Positions 1 through 8,371 are shown, numbered from the stretch's first letter. The stretch: DNA of 64,000 bases from Alistipes sp. (GCA_017555105.1 JAFZHB010000003.1:1-64000), one strand, 5' to 3'. Program-made: numbers and translations. The notes: generated by a model not told the origin, from the sequence alone.

Positions 1-109
1 AAAAAGCGGAGTTTACTAAGCGTAAATGAGCATTTTGAGCGCGAGAAAAACGCAAAAAACACCTTGTTAGACAGCTTCGTTATTGATCAGGGTTGGAAAT
101 GCCCCTGTG

Positions 110-784
110 CTACTCCTCGTTCAGGGTCTTATGATCCGTGAGGAACTCCTCGGGCTGTAGGGCGCGCGGGGTGATGCGGATGCGATAGAGGTCGCCGTCG
201 AACCAGCACACCTTGTTCTGGCGTACGCCAACCGAGGTGATACCCTCCGAGATCTCGCGATAGGGGATCTCACCCGTAAGCTGCTGTACGCCATTCACAT
301 AGCTCGTTGCCTTGCCGTCAGCAACCACCATCGCAAGGTTATACCAGCGATCGCAGGGGTGGGGCTGTGCCGGATCGATCAGCACGAGGTCCTGCTTCTC
401 CTCGCCATCGAGGCGGATGTAGGTATCCAAATACCAGGTATTGTCGGGGTTCACACGCGTCTCGAAGAGCACGCGAGGACCGTTCACCTGACCCATGTGG
501 AGAAAGCGCTGCTCGAATTTAGCGTTGCTGTGCTGGCGGAAGATCACCTCGATGGTCATCTCTTTCATACCGGCAAGCGGATTTGTGCCGAGGTAGTAGG
601 CGTCGCACTCGCCATTGAAGCAAACAGCATTGCCGAGCGGCGTAGCAAAGTGTACAGGATCACCCATAATCGAGTCGATTGCTGGGAGCTCTGCCACCTG
701 CCAATCGATCGTGCAGGGCTGATTCTTGGGCGTACAGGCGGCCAAAGCAACGAGTGAGAGTGCCGCAAAGAGAAGTTTTTTCAT
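110..784 (-). CDS. LamG-domain lipoprotein
   Basis: This is a predicted lipoprotein of 224 residues. Its N-terminus has two lysines, a hydrophobic stretch and the lipobox LAAC (Cys17), so the mature protein should be lipid-anchored outside the cytoplasm. The body (about residues 55-215) reads as one LamG/concanavalin A-like jelly-roll, with the segment WYNLAMVVADGKATSYVNG typical of LamG_3 domains. Such domains usually bind glycans or act as accessory modules. I see no catalytic residues and cannot name a ligand. It starts 22 bp after the aminotransferase stop and is probably the last gene of the cvpA-rsgA-trmH-aminotransferase transcript. The family call is good; the function is unknown. Confidence 0.8.
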   Translation of the reverse strand: MKKLLFAALSLVALAACTPKNQPCTIDWQVAELPAIDSIMGDPVHFATPLGNAVCFNGECDAYYLGTNPLAGMKEMTIEVIFRQHSNAKFEQRFLHMGQVNGPRVLFETRVNPDNTWYLDTYIRLDGEEKQDLVLIDPAQPHPCDRWYNLAMVVADGKATSYVNGVQQLTGEIPYREISEGITSVGVRQNKVCWFDGDLYRIRITPRALQPEEFLTDHKTLNEE

Positions 785-806
785 ATTGGTTTGTGTTAGT
801 TTGGTT

Positions 807-2021
807 TTACGGTAATTCGGCCTGCAGGCGATCCAGCGCCGTGCGGATCAGGGCTGCGCTATCGCGAATCTCCTCGTCGGAGATGGTCAGCGGCGGCGAG
901 ATGCGGAAGGCCGTATCGCAGAAGAGGAACCAATCGCTGAGGATACCCACCTCCTTGAAGATCTCCATGAGGCGGTAAAGGCGATCCGAGCGTCCCAGCT
1001 CGACAGCCATCAGCAGACCCGCACGACGGATCTCGACTACCGTGGCGTGATCCGAGAGCAGCTCCTCATAGAGCGCACCCTTACGATCCACATCCTCGAC
1101 CAATCTCTCTTCGAGCAGGTACTCCAATGCGGCCAATCCCGCAGCGCAGCAGACCGGGTGTCCGCCGAAGGTGGTGATATGTCCCAACACGGGGTTGCTC
1201 TGCAGCGTATCCATCACCTCGTGGCGTGCCACGAAGCCACCGAGCGGCATACCGCCTCCGAAGGCCTTGGCCAGGCAGACAATGTCGGGCACCACCCCAT
1301 AGCGCTGCATCGCAAAGAGCGTTCCGGTGCGTCCCATGCCGGTTTGAATCTCATCGAAGATGAGCAGGGCACCCACCTCGTCGCAACGCTTGCGCAGCGC
1401 CTGCAGGTAGCCCTCCTCGGGCAAGCGGACACCCGCCTCACCTTGTACGGGCTCGACCAACACACAGGCCGTGCGCTCGGTGATCAGTTGCAGATCCTCG
1501 CGCTTGTTGTACTCAATGGCGCGCACATCGGGCAACAGGGGGCGGAAGGCGCGCTTCCACTCCTCGCCCTCGGGCTGTCCCATCATGCTCATTGCACCGT
1601 GGGTCGAACCGTGGTAGGCACGACGCATGGAGATCATCTCCGTGCGTCCCGTATAGCGTTTGGCCAACTTCAAAGCCCCCTCAACAGCCTCTGCACCCGA
1701 ATTGAGGAAGTAGACACACTCCAACCCTTCGGGCAGCTGCTCGGCCAGGAGCTTGGCATAGCGTACCTGGGGCGACTCGACCAGCTCGCCATAGACCATC
1801 ACATGCATATAGCGTGCGGCCTGCTCCTGCACGGCCTTCACCACGCGCGGATTACCGTGGCCGACATTGCTCACCGAGACTCCGGCGATCAGGTCGTAGT
1901 AGCGTTTCCCCTCGGGGGTATAGAAGACACACCCCTCGGCGCGCTCCACCTCAACCAGCATTGGCGAGGGGGAGGTCTGTGCCACATGTTGCAGGAACTG
2001 TCTGCGTAAAATCTCTTTCAT
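807..2021 (-). CDS. class III PLP-dependent aminotransferase
   Basis: The product is a 404-residue cytoplasmic fold-type I aminotransferase of class III (acetylornithine/ornithine/GABA aminotransferase family). The phosphate-binding turn is NSGAEAVEGALKLA (about 107-120), the cofactor aspartate lies in IFDEIQTGMGRTG (about 221-233), and the Schiff-base lysine is Lys252 in CLAKAFGGGMPLGG. The length is normal for the class. The substrate cannot be read from sequence, and no arginine-biosynthesis genes are adjacent, so ArgD is only one possibility. The ATG overlaps the stop of the upstream methyltransferase gene by 4 nt (ATGA), which implies translational coupling. Confidence 0.9.
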   Translation of the reverse strand: MKEILRRQFLQHVAQTSPSPMLVEVERAEGCVFYTPEGKRYYDLIAGVSVSNVGHGNPRVVKAVQEQAARYMHVMVYGELVESPQVRYAKLLAEQLPEGLECVYFLNSGAEAVEGALKLAKRYTGRTEMISMRRAYHGSTHGAMSMMGQPEGEEWKRAFRPLLPDVRAIEYNKREDLQLITERTACVLVEPVQGEAGVRLPEEGYLQALRKRCDEVGALLIFDEIQTGMGRTGTLFAMQRYGVVPDIVCLAKAFGGGMPLGGFVARHEVMDTLQSNPVLGHITTFGGHPVCCAAGLAALEYLLEERLVEDVDRKGALYEELLSDHATVVEIRRAGLLMAVELGRSDRLYRLMEIFKEVGILSDWFLFCDTAFRISPPLTISDEEIRDSAALIRTALDRLQAELP

Positions 2022-2740
2022 CGTTCGATCTCAAATTTTCGTTGTAAGATGCGATCGGCATCCTTCACACTGAGGCGCGTCCACGCATAGAGCAGGTGCG
2101 TCTGCTCCTCCTCGCTCAATGGCCAATTACTCACCTGCGAACGGATGCGTTGCGTGAGTTGGTAGATCAGAATGGCAGCCGAAGCTGAGACATTGAGGCT
2201 CTCAACCATGCCACACATCGGGATGCGCAGGTACTCGTCGGCAGCCTCCATCGCCTCATCCGAAATGCCGGCATGCTCCGTACCGAAGATCAGCGCGAAC
2301 TTTCCCTTCGTCACATCGAAGGTCTCGGGTGTGCAGCTCTCGCGGTGGGGCGTGGTCGCCACAAGGCGATACCCCTCGGCCTTCAAGGCGGAGAGCGCCT
2401 CGGCCGTCGAGTGGTGTCGCACCAGGTTGAGCCAACGATCCGATCCGCGCGAGATATTCTGCGAGGGGTCGAAGACGCAATCCGTCTCGATCGTGTGCAT
2501 CGACTGCACGCCAAAGGCCTCGCAGTGGCGAATCAGCGCCGCCGCATTGTGCGGATGGAAGGTGTTTTCAGCCAGGATGGTCATGTAGTGCGTGCGCTGC
2601 GCGAGCGTACGCTCGAAGAGCGAAAAGCGCTCCTCGGTCATAAACGAGGAGAGGTATGCAATGCGCTCACGATACCACTCCAGCGGATGATCGCTCGCCG
2701 TGACGGCCAGCGTGGGGATATTATTTGCGATATTTGTCAT
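2018..2740 (-). CDS. SpoU/TrmH-family RNA 2'-O-methyltransferase
   Basis: This 240-residue protein belongs to the SPOUT superfamily of SAM-dependent RNA ribose methyltransferases. The diagnostic motifs are present in order: an early motif with N and R (NTFHPHNAAALIRHCEAFG), motif 2 FGTEHAGIS (about 158-166), and motif 3 IPMCGMVESLNVSASAAI (about 179-196), which build the knotted SAM site. It resembles the TrmH type that methylates G18 of tRNA, but the exact target is inferred. The gene overlaps rsgA upstream by 20 bp and the aminotransferase downstream by 4 bp. Association with RsgA, a ribosome-assembly GTPase, fits an RNA maturation role. Confidence 0.88.
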   Translation of the reverse strand: MTNIANNIPTLAVTASDHPLEWYRERIAYLSSFMTEERFSLFERTLAQRTHYMTILAENTFHPHNAAALIRHCEAFGVQSMHTIETDCVFDPSQNISRGSDRWLNLVRHHSTAEALSALKAEGYRLVATTPHRESCTPETFDVTKGKFALIFGTEHAGISDEAMEAADEYLRIPMCGMVESLNVSASAAILIYQLTQRIRSQVSNWPLSEEEQTHLLYAWTRLSVKDADRILQRKFEIER

Positions 2741-3641
2741 CGTCGTCCAGCATTTTCAGGTAACTCTCATAGCGCTGCTCGGAGATCTCACCGGCCTCAA
2801 TGGCGGCCACCACAGCGCAGCCCGGCTCGTGGATGTGGGTGCAGTTGTAGAAACGACACCCCGCGCCGTGGTGCATCATCTCGGGGAAGTAGTGCCACAG
2901 CTCGTCGTGCTCGATATCGATCAGACCGAAGCCCTTGATTCCCGGCGTGTCGATCAGGTATCCCCCCTCCGAGAGCGGATACATGGTCGAGAAGGTGGTC
3001 GTATGGCGACCCTTGTGGTGGCTGTCGGAGATCTGTCCCGTGCGGATATCGAGCGTAGGGTCGATGCGCTGCACGAGGGTCGATTTACCGACACCCGAAT
3101 TACCCGAGAGGAGCGTCGTGCGACCCACCATGAGGCGGTGCACCTCCTCCACGCCCTCGCCCGTCGAGGCCGAAACGGCCACCACACGGTAGCCGATCGG
3201 CTCGTAGATAGCACGAAAGGCCTCCATCTCCTCCTCGCTCTGTAGGTCGGCCTTTGCCAAAAGGATCGTGACCGGCACTTTGTATGCCTCACAGGTCACC
3301 AGGAAGCGATCGACAAACTCTAGCGCCGTCTCGGGTTGGCGCAGCGTCACCATCAGCAGTGCGTGGTCGATGTTGGCAGCGATGATGTGCGACTCCTTCG
3401 AGAGGTTCGAGGCGCGGCGGATCACATAGTTGCGTCGCGGGTGGATGGCCGTAATCAGGTGGCTTCCCTGCTCATCGGTCAGGCACTCCACCTCGTCGCC
3501 CACCACGACCGGATTGGTCGAGCGAACCCCCTTCAGACGCAGCTTTCCGCGGATGCGGCACTGCACGCGCTCGCCATTAGCGAGCACCTCGTACCAACTA
3601 CCCGTCGACTGTGTTACGATACCGGTAAATTGTTGATCCAT
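2721..3641 (-). CDS. rsgA: ribosome small-subunit-dependent GTPase A
   Basis: RsgA (YjeQ) is a circularly permuted GTPase that acts late in 30S subunit assembly. This copy has 306 residues: an N-terminal OB fold (about 1-75), then the GTPase with G-motifs in permuted order (G4 at 129-132, P-loop GNSGVGKS at 180-187, DTPG at 231-234) and a C-terminal zinc module with Cys262, Cys267, His269 and Cys275. Oddly, the G4 motif reads AKAD instead of NKxD, so the asparagine that reads the guanine base is replaced by alanine. All other elements are intact, so I expect a functional protein. It follows cvpA by 11 nt and overlaps the methyltransferase gene by 20 nt. Confidence 0.95.
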   Translation of the reverse strand: MDQQFTGIVTQSTGSWYEVLANGERVQCRIRGKLRLKGVRSTNPVVVGDEVECLTDEQGSHLITAIHPRRNYVIRRASNLSKESHIIAANIDHALLMVTLRQPETALEFVDRFLVTCEAYKVPVTILLAKADLQSEEEMEAFRAIYEPIGYRVVAVSASTGEGVEEVHRLMVGRTTLLSGNSGVGKSTLVQRIDPTLDIRTGQISDSHHKGRHTTTFSTMYPLSEGGYLIDTPGIKGFGLIDIEHDELWHYFPEMMHHGAGCRFYNCTHIHEPGCAVVAAIEAGEISEQRYESYLKMLDDDDKYRK

Positions 3642-3652
3642 CGTCTTTCGAT

Positions 3653-4156
3653 TTAATCGTTATTTTTCAGTGCTTCGAGCTGTTCGGCCGAGCGGAGGAT
3701 GAAGGGAAGTACCTGCTTCGAAATGTTGCGCACGGGGGCATATCCTTTCGAGCTGGTGATCACCTGCTTGGGGATAAGCGAATAGTCGACATTAAAACAC
3801 TCGATGGCCGCAAAGAGCGAACTTACGATGAGCAGGTACTTTGCCGCCGCCACCAAAATGCCGAGCAGCGTATCCAACAAGCCAAATCCGGCAAATTGAA
3901 AAATCTTACGCACGGCTCGCGCCAAGATCGTGATTCCGAGCATCGCTACGACCAGCACCACGATAAATCCGGCAGCCTCGGTATATTCGGCCTGAATGTG
4001 CAGCAACGCCCCGATCGTCGCCCCATAGCGAGCGGCGAGCCAGATGGCAGCGACCAGCGCCACCAACGAGCAGATTTGCAGGATCAAGCCACGCTTCCAG
4101 CCGGTCCATACGGCCAGGAGCAACACAAGACAAAGCAGCAGATCGATGATATTCAT
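3653..4156 (-). CDS. CvpA family membrane protein
   Basis: This is a 167-residue inner-membrane protein with four predicted transmembrane segments, starting at IIDLLLCLVLLLAVWTGWKRG, a typical CvpA-family opening (PF02674) with the conserved G-W-K-x-G turn. E. coli CvpA is needed for colicin V production and envelope homeostasis, but the molecular role is unknown in Bacteroidota. It is the first gene of the minus-strand operon that continues with rsgA. Its likely -7 element is the variant TATCTTTA at 4183-4190, within an 18-nt block shared with the yfhO-like promoter. Confidence 0.85.
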   Translation of the reverse strand: MNIIDLLLCLVLLLAVWTGWKRGLILQICSLVALVAAIWLAARYGATIGALLHIQAEYTEAAGFIVVLVVAMLGITILARAVRKIFQFAGFGLLDTLLGILVAAAKYLLIVSSLFAAIECFNVDYSLIPKQVITSSKGYAPVRNISKQVLPFILRSAEQLEALKNND

Positions 4157-4179
4157 TCTCCTTGCAAGTTGGTTTTGGA

Positions 4180-4197
4180 GGGTAAAGATACGAAAAA
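4180..4197 (-). promoter_or_regulatory. candidate promoter of the cvpA-rsgA operon
   Basis: On the minus strand this reads TTTTTCGTATCTTTACCC. It contains TATCTTTA, one base off the Bacteroidota -7 consensus TAnnTTTG, 27-34 nt upstream of the cvpA ATG. The same 18-mer occurs at 24819-24836 upstream of the YfhO gene. Confidence 0.45.
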
Positions 4198-4217
4198 TTC
4201 AAAATTCAAAATTATTG

Positions 4218-4225
4218 TACCTTTG
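4218..4225 (+). promoter_or_regulatory. -7 box of the GH2 gene
   Basis: TACCTTTG matches the Bacteroidota -7 consensus and lies 31 nt before the GH2 ATG. I see no convincing -33 TTTG; the upstream DNA is an AATTCAAA-rich stretch. Confidence 0.6.
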
Positions 4226-4256
4226 TAGTCGGTAAGGGTTCTAAAAACTTGCAACA

Positions 4257-6296
4257 ATGAGGAAATTCAAAACACTCTTTACACTCTGCATAGCACTCCT
4301 CGTCGTCTCAACAACGATGGCGCGCGAGATCTACCCGCTCAACGATAGCTGGCAGTTCTTCTTCCGCTCGGAGAACGATAGCGAGCACGCCCGTCTGGTG
4401 TCGTTGCCTCACTCGTGGAACAACAACCCGATGGCTGGCAGCGATTTTCGCGAGACAACGGCCAACTACCTGAACGAGATCTTCATCCCACTCGAGTGGA
4501 GTTCGAAGCGCCTCTTCCTGCGTTTCGGGGGCGCCCAATCAGTGGCCAATGTCTTTGTTAACGGACTCCATGTCGGCGAGCACAAGGGCGGAGCAACGGC
4601 CTTCACCTTCGAGATTACCAACCAGGTGCGTGTCGGTACGAATAATACAATTCAAGTGGTTGTAAGCAACAACTACCGCAGCGATGTACTCCCCGTGTCG
4701 ACCGACATCAATCTCTATGGCGGCCTCTACCGCGGTGTGGAGCTGATTGTGACGGATCGTGAGGCGATCTCCCCCTGCTACCTGGGTACGCAGGGCGTAC
4801 TTGTCTACCCCACGGAGGTCGATGAGACGGAGGTGCGCGGCGAGGTGGAGGTGCGCTTGAGCTTGACCCCCCAGAGCGACATCACGCTGCGCGTGGAGTG
4901 GCTCAACAGCGAAGGTAAAACGGTCTTCACCCGTTCGCAGCGCGTGCGTGGAGCACAGCAGCACGAGCGTGTGCCGTTCCACTTCAAATATCCGCAGTTG
5001 TGGAGAGCGGAGGATCCGCACCTCTACACGGTGGTGGTCACGATTGAGGGTGAGGGGAGCCGCGACCAGGTGAAATTGCGCACCGGCTTCCGCACGCTGA
5101 CCATCGACAAGGAAACGGGCTGGCTGGCCATCAATGGAGAGGTGCAGCAGTTGCGTGGCGTGGTGATGCACCACGACAACAGCAGCGGTGGCACACCTAC
5201 GCGTGCCGACTTTGACCTGGACCTCGATTTTGTGCACGACTTAGGTGCTACAGCTATTCGCTCGGCCGTCATGCCGCACGATCCATACCTCTATGATTGT
5301 TGCGACGAGCAGGGTCTGTTGGCGTGGGTGGATCTGCCGTTGCACCGTGCCCCATTCATGGGCGACACGGCCTACTACTCGACCACCCTCTTTGAGCAGA
5401 ACGGTGTGCAGCAGTTGCGCGAGATCATTGCACAGAATATGCACCACCCGTCGATCGTCATGTGGGGTCTCTTCTCGCGCCTGCAGCTGCGTGGCGAGGA
5501 GATGCTTGCCTACCTGAAGCGCCTCAACGAGGAGGCACATCGCCTCGACCCGACCCGACCGACTGTGGCCTGCAGCGATCAAGATGGCGAGATCAACTTC
5601 ATCACCGACCTCATCGCTTGGCGTCAAGAGGTGGGATGGCGTCGTGGTTCGGCCGAAGATTTGGTGGTATGGCGTGCACAACTTCGCGAGCATTGGTCGC
5701 ACCTGCACTCGGCCGTGAGCTACGGTGGCGAGGGTTTCCTCGGCATGAGCCAACTCGGTGTGCAGCGCACGAAGGATCGCGAGTGGGTTTCGGAGCGAGC
5801 ACAGGCGCGCTTCCACGAGGAGTATTGCCGCCATTTGGAGGCCGATTCGCTCTTCTGGGGTATCTGGATCGAGAACCTTTTCGAATATGGATCGGCCCGC
5901 CGCCCCTATGGTTTGAATGGGGAGGGTCTGGTCTCGCTCAATCGCAACGAGAAGAAGGATGCTTACTACCTATATCGTGCGCTGTGGAATCAGGAGCAGC
6001 CGACCGTGCACCTGGTGAATCGTCGCTACCGTATGCGCCGCATCGACCGACAGGCCTTCACGGTCTACTCATCGGCCGGTGACCCCGTACTGCTCCTGCA
6101 CGATGATACGGTGGCTATGCACCGTTATGCGCCGTGCCAATATCGTTCGGATACGGTTACTTTGGGAGGAAATGTGCAAGTGCGCGTTTCAGCCGGCGGG
6201 TTGGGCGACGGTACGCTTATTCAAATCGGCAGCGTCTTAAGACCGCAACAGCGTTTGGTCCCTCTGCAAAAAGCAGATCTACAAACGATAGATTAG
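4257..6296 (+). CDS. secreted GH2-family protein, probably catalytically degenerate
   Basis: This 679-residue protein has a signal peptide (about 1-22, ending before REIYPLND) and the GH2 architecture: sugar-binding jelly-roll (about 25-180), immunoglobulin-like domain (about 185-285) and TIM barrel (from about 290). Active GH2 enzymes carry the acid/base Glu in a motif such as WGLxNE after HPSIV, and the nucleophile in one such as SEYG. Here they read HHPSIVMWGLFSRLQ and AVSYGGEGF: the first Glu is Arg and the second motif lacks its Glu. It may be a carbohydrate-binding pseudoenzyme. The last 26 codons overlap the convergent wbqC-like gene, and its terminator lies inside that gene. No SusC/D pair is nearby. 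Confidence 0.85.
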   Translation: MRKFKTLFTLCIALLVVSTTMAREIYPLNDSWQFFFRSENDSEHARLVSLPHSWNNNPMAGSDFRETTANYLNEIFIPLEWSSKRLFLRFGGAQSVANVFVNGLHVGEHKGGATAFTFEITNQVRVGTNNTIQVVVSNNYRSDVLPVSTDINLYGGLYRGVELIVTDREAISPCYLGTQGVLVYPTEVDETEVRGEVEVRLSLTPQSDITLRVEWLNSEGKTVFTRSQRVRGAQQHERVPFHFKYPQLWRAEDPHLYTVVVTIEGEGSRDQVKLRTGFRTLTIDKETGWLAINGEVQQLRGVVMHHDNSSGGTPTRADFDLDLDFVHDLGATAIRSAVMPHDPYLYDCCDEQGLLAWVDLPLHRAPFMGDTAYYSTTLFEQNGVQQLREIIAQNMHHPSIVMWGLFSRLQLRGEEMLAYLKRLNEEAHRLDPTRPTVACSDQDGEINFITDLIAWRQEVGWRRGSAEDLVVWRAQLREHWSHLHSAVSYGGEGFLGMSQLGVQRTKDREWVSERAQARFHEEYCRHLEADSLFWGIWIENLFEYGSARRPYGLNGEGLVSLNRNEKKDAYYLYRALWNQEQPTVHLVNRRYRMRRIDRQAFTVYSSAGDPVLLLHDDTVAMHRYAPCQYRSDTVTLGGNVQVRVSAGGLGDGTLIQIGSVLRPQQRLVPLQKADLQTID

Positions 6297-6816
6297 CAGC
6301 AAAGGGCTGTCGATCGGAAAAGACCTGAATATAGGGCTCGACATGAAAGGTCGGGCCCTCTTTTTTTGGGCGCAGATCGAGATCCTCGGGCGAGGCCGTG
6401 ATGTATTCGCGGCTGATGGCCGGCATCGGAATCCCTGCACAGCGGCACAGACGCTCGATCAAGGTGAGGTTCAGATCAACGAGGCGCTCCGTCTCGGTGT
6501 GGTAGAGCGGTTCAAGGAAGGGTGCATAGTGTTCAAAGAAGGGCGAGGCCTTATAGGCTGCCACGAGCGCACCCCAATGTTGATGCTGCCAACGCTTCGA
6601 GTAGTCGAGGCGCACGGTGTGCATCGGTTGACGGGGGCGATTGGCGTGTGCCACCTGCGCCGAGAGCTCAATCACGCCGTCTGCTGCCAGGATGCGCGCA
6701 CGGTTGCGCTCCGAGCGCTTGATATAGTGTTCGCCCAGGTCAATCACAGCATCGCCGTGTAAGATGGCTGCAAAGTAGCTGATCGAGGGGAGGTATGCCG
6801 CGGGAAGGATGGTCAT
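6217..6816 (-). CDS. WbqC-like family protein
   Basis: This 199-residue protein matches the WbqC-like family (PF08889), linked to O-antigen and other polysaccharide loci but biochemically poorly defined. Family landmarks are the opening ILPAAYLPSISYFA, the central HANRPRQPMHTVRLDYSKRW, and the C-terminal FAANLSFVDLLFAEGPNA. I chose the ATG at 6816 rather than a TTG 6 nt upstream. The final 25 codons overlap the antisense end of the GH2 gene, and the strongly conserved LSxxDLLFxEGP segment is inside the overlap, so this reading frame is the older, constrained one. Codons near 6333-6367 also encode, on the other strand, the GH2 terminator. Confidence 0.85.
   Translation of the reverse strand: MTILPAAYLPSISYFAAILHGDAVIDLGEHYIKRSERNRARILAADGVIELSAQVAHANRPRQPMHTVRLDYSKRWQHQHWGALVAAYKASPFFEHYAPFLEPLYHTETERLVDLNLTLIERLCRCAGIPMPAISREYITASPEDLDLRPKKEGPTFHVEPYIQVFSDRQPFAANLSFVDLLFAEGPNAVAVLRRCRFE
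6333..6367 (+). terminator. intrinsic terminator of GH2, inside wbqC-like CDS
   Basis: The plus strand has a 10-bp stem AGGGCTCGAC / GTCGGGCCCT with a 7-nt loop, then C and seven Ts. It lies 37 nt after the GH2 stop and wholly inside antisense coding sequence of the wbqC-like gene. Confidence 0.75.
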
Positions 6817-6855
6817 GGACAATTCAAAATGTGAAATTCAAAATTAAGAATTGCG

Positions 6856-8340
6856 TCACTGATCGCACCAATCGCCATTGGCTTTGATCAGCGCAATCAG
6901 GTGGTCGAGTGCCTTCTCCTGCGGGATGTTCTTTTCGATCACCTCACGACCCTTGTAGAGGGTGATGCGACCAGGAGCCGCGCCCACATAGCCATAGTCG
7001 GCATCGGCCATCTCACCCGGGCCATTCACAATGCAACCCATCACGCCAATGCGCAGATTCTTCAGATGCGAGGTCTTGCAGCGAATCTCGGCAAGGGTCT
7101 TCTCAATATCATAGAGCGTGCGACCACACGAGGGGCAGGCGATGTACTCCGTGTGCGAGAAGCGCACGCGTGCTGCCTGCAGAATCATCAGCTCCACTTC
7201 GTGGATCGCCTCGGCATCGTGCTGCGGGGCATCGATCCAAAGGCCGTCGGCCAAGCCATCGAGCAGCAGGGGCCCCAGGTCGGCAGCCGCCTTCACGGCT
7301 ACCACCTCGAGCGATTCATCGTCGTAGCGACGCTTTACCATCACTGGCTCATCCTCCTGCTCCAGGTTGAGAATCGCGGCGCGCAGTTCGGCCGTGGGGT
7401 TCTCGGAGTAAGCCTCCAACAGACGGAATGCCTCGTGCGGCTCGTCGTGCGTCAACGGGATCTGAATCGCCGAACGACGGCGATAGGCAAAGGGTGAGTA
7501 GCGCTCGGGGTGTTTCACCTCAAACTCACCGGCGCGGTGGGTGAAGTACTCCGCCAAAAGGAGCGCTGTCGGAATCTCGTTTTCGGGAGCCTCGGTGAGC
7601 GATACACGGATTGTGTCGCCGATACCGTCGGAGAGCAGGGCTCCAATACCCACCGCACTTTTGATGCGTCCTTCGAGTCCGTTGCCGGCCTCCGTCACAC
7701 CCAAGTGGATCGGGAAATGCATCTCCTCACGCTCCATCGCCTCAACCAACAGGCGATAGGCGGCGACCATTACACGCGTGTTGCTCGACTTCATCGACAC
7801 CACCACCTGATCGAAATCACGGTCGCGGCAGACACGGAGGAACTCCATAGCCGACACCACCATACCTTCGGGCGTATCGCCATACTCATCGAAGATGCGT
7901 TTTGCCAGCGATCCGTGGTTCACGCCGATACGCAACGCCACACCGCGACGGCGACACTGCTCGATGAGTACCTCCAATTCGCCATGCGCCGTACGATAGT
8001 TGCCCGGGTTGATGCGCACTTTATCGACATACTCGGCTGCAATGGTTGCTACCTCGGGGACGAAGTGAATATCGGCAACAATCGCCGTATCGAACCCATC
8101 GGCGCGCACGCCGGCGACAATCTCACGGAGGTTCTCGCCCTCCTTGCGTCCCTGCGCCGTGAGGCGGACAATCTTACCGCCGGCACGATCGATGCGCTCG
8201 ATCTGAGCTACCGATCCGGCCGTATCGTTCGTATCGGTGTTGGTCATCGACTGCACAGCCACGGGGTGCGTGGCGCCAATTTTCACCGATCCAATGCGCA
8301 CCTCGTTGCTGGTGCGGCGTATGTAGGTCGTTAAATTCAT
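6856..8340 (-). CDS. ispG: 4-hydroxy-3-methylbut-2-en-1-yl diphosphate synthase
   Basis: IspG (GcpE) is the [4Fe-4S] enzyme converting MEcPP to HMBPP in the MEP isoprenoid pathway. The 494-residue product has the N-terminal TIM barrel (VGSVKIGATHPVAVQSMTN, ADIHF, RINPGN, IGVNHGSL) and the C-terminal cluster domain with CPSCGRT and GCIVNGPGEMADADYG, supplying three cysteines. Between them (about 255-390) is an insert absent from the roughly 370-residue E. coli enzyme. This corresponds to the extra A* domain of plant/Bacteroidota-type IspG but looks shorter than the roughly 600-residue Bacteroides form. The start is the ATG at 8340, 23 nt below a TATCTTTG box. The gene is divergent from recG. 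Confidence 0.95.
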   Translation of the reverse strand: MNLTTYIRRTSNEVRIGSVKIGATHPVAVQSMTNTDTNDTAGSVAQIERIDRAGGKIVRLTAQGRKEGENLREIVAGVRADGFDTAIVADIHFVPEVATIAAEYVDKVRINPGNYRTAHGELEVLIEQCRRRGVALRIGVNHGSLAKRIFDEYGDTPEGMVVSAMEFLRVCRDRDFDQVVVSMKSSNTRVMVAAYRLLVEAMEREEMHFPIHLGVTEAGNGLEGRIKSAVGIGALLSDGIGDTIRVSLTEAPENEIPTALLLAEYFTHRAGEFEVKHPERYSPFAYRRRSAIQIPLTHDEPHEAFRLLEAYSENPTAELRAAILNLEQEDEPVMVKRRYDDESLEVVAVKAAADLGPLLLDGLADGLWIDAPQHDAEAIHEVELMILQAARVRFSHTEYIACPSCGRTLYDIEKTLAEIRCKTSHLKNLRIGVMGCIVNGPGEMADADYGYVGAAPGRITLYKGREVIEKNIPQEKALDHLIALIKANGDWCDQ

Positions 8341-8363
8341 CTTGCAAACACTTTTCCGTATGA

Positions 8364-8371
8364 CAAAGATA
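8364..8371 (-). promoter_or_regulatory. -7 box of ispG
   Basis: Minus-strand TATCTTTG, 23 nt from the ispG ATG. With the recG box at 8404-8411 it forms a compact divergent promoter region of 75 bp. Confidence 0.75.

Noticed and set aside
1-109. Possible last codons of a plus-strand gene (K-A-E-F-T-K-R-K-stop at 3-29)
   Set aside because: Only eight codons are visible and no family can be recognised; the rest of the 109 bp shows no feature I can support.
4190-4215. AATTCAAA short repeats here and near 6822-6850
   Set aside because: They look like A+T-rich intergenic filler; no inverted ends, target duplication or coding content to support a mobile element.
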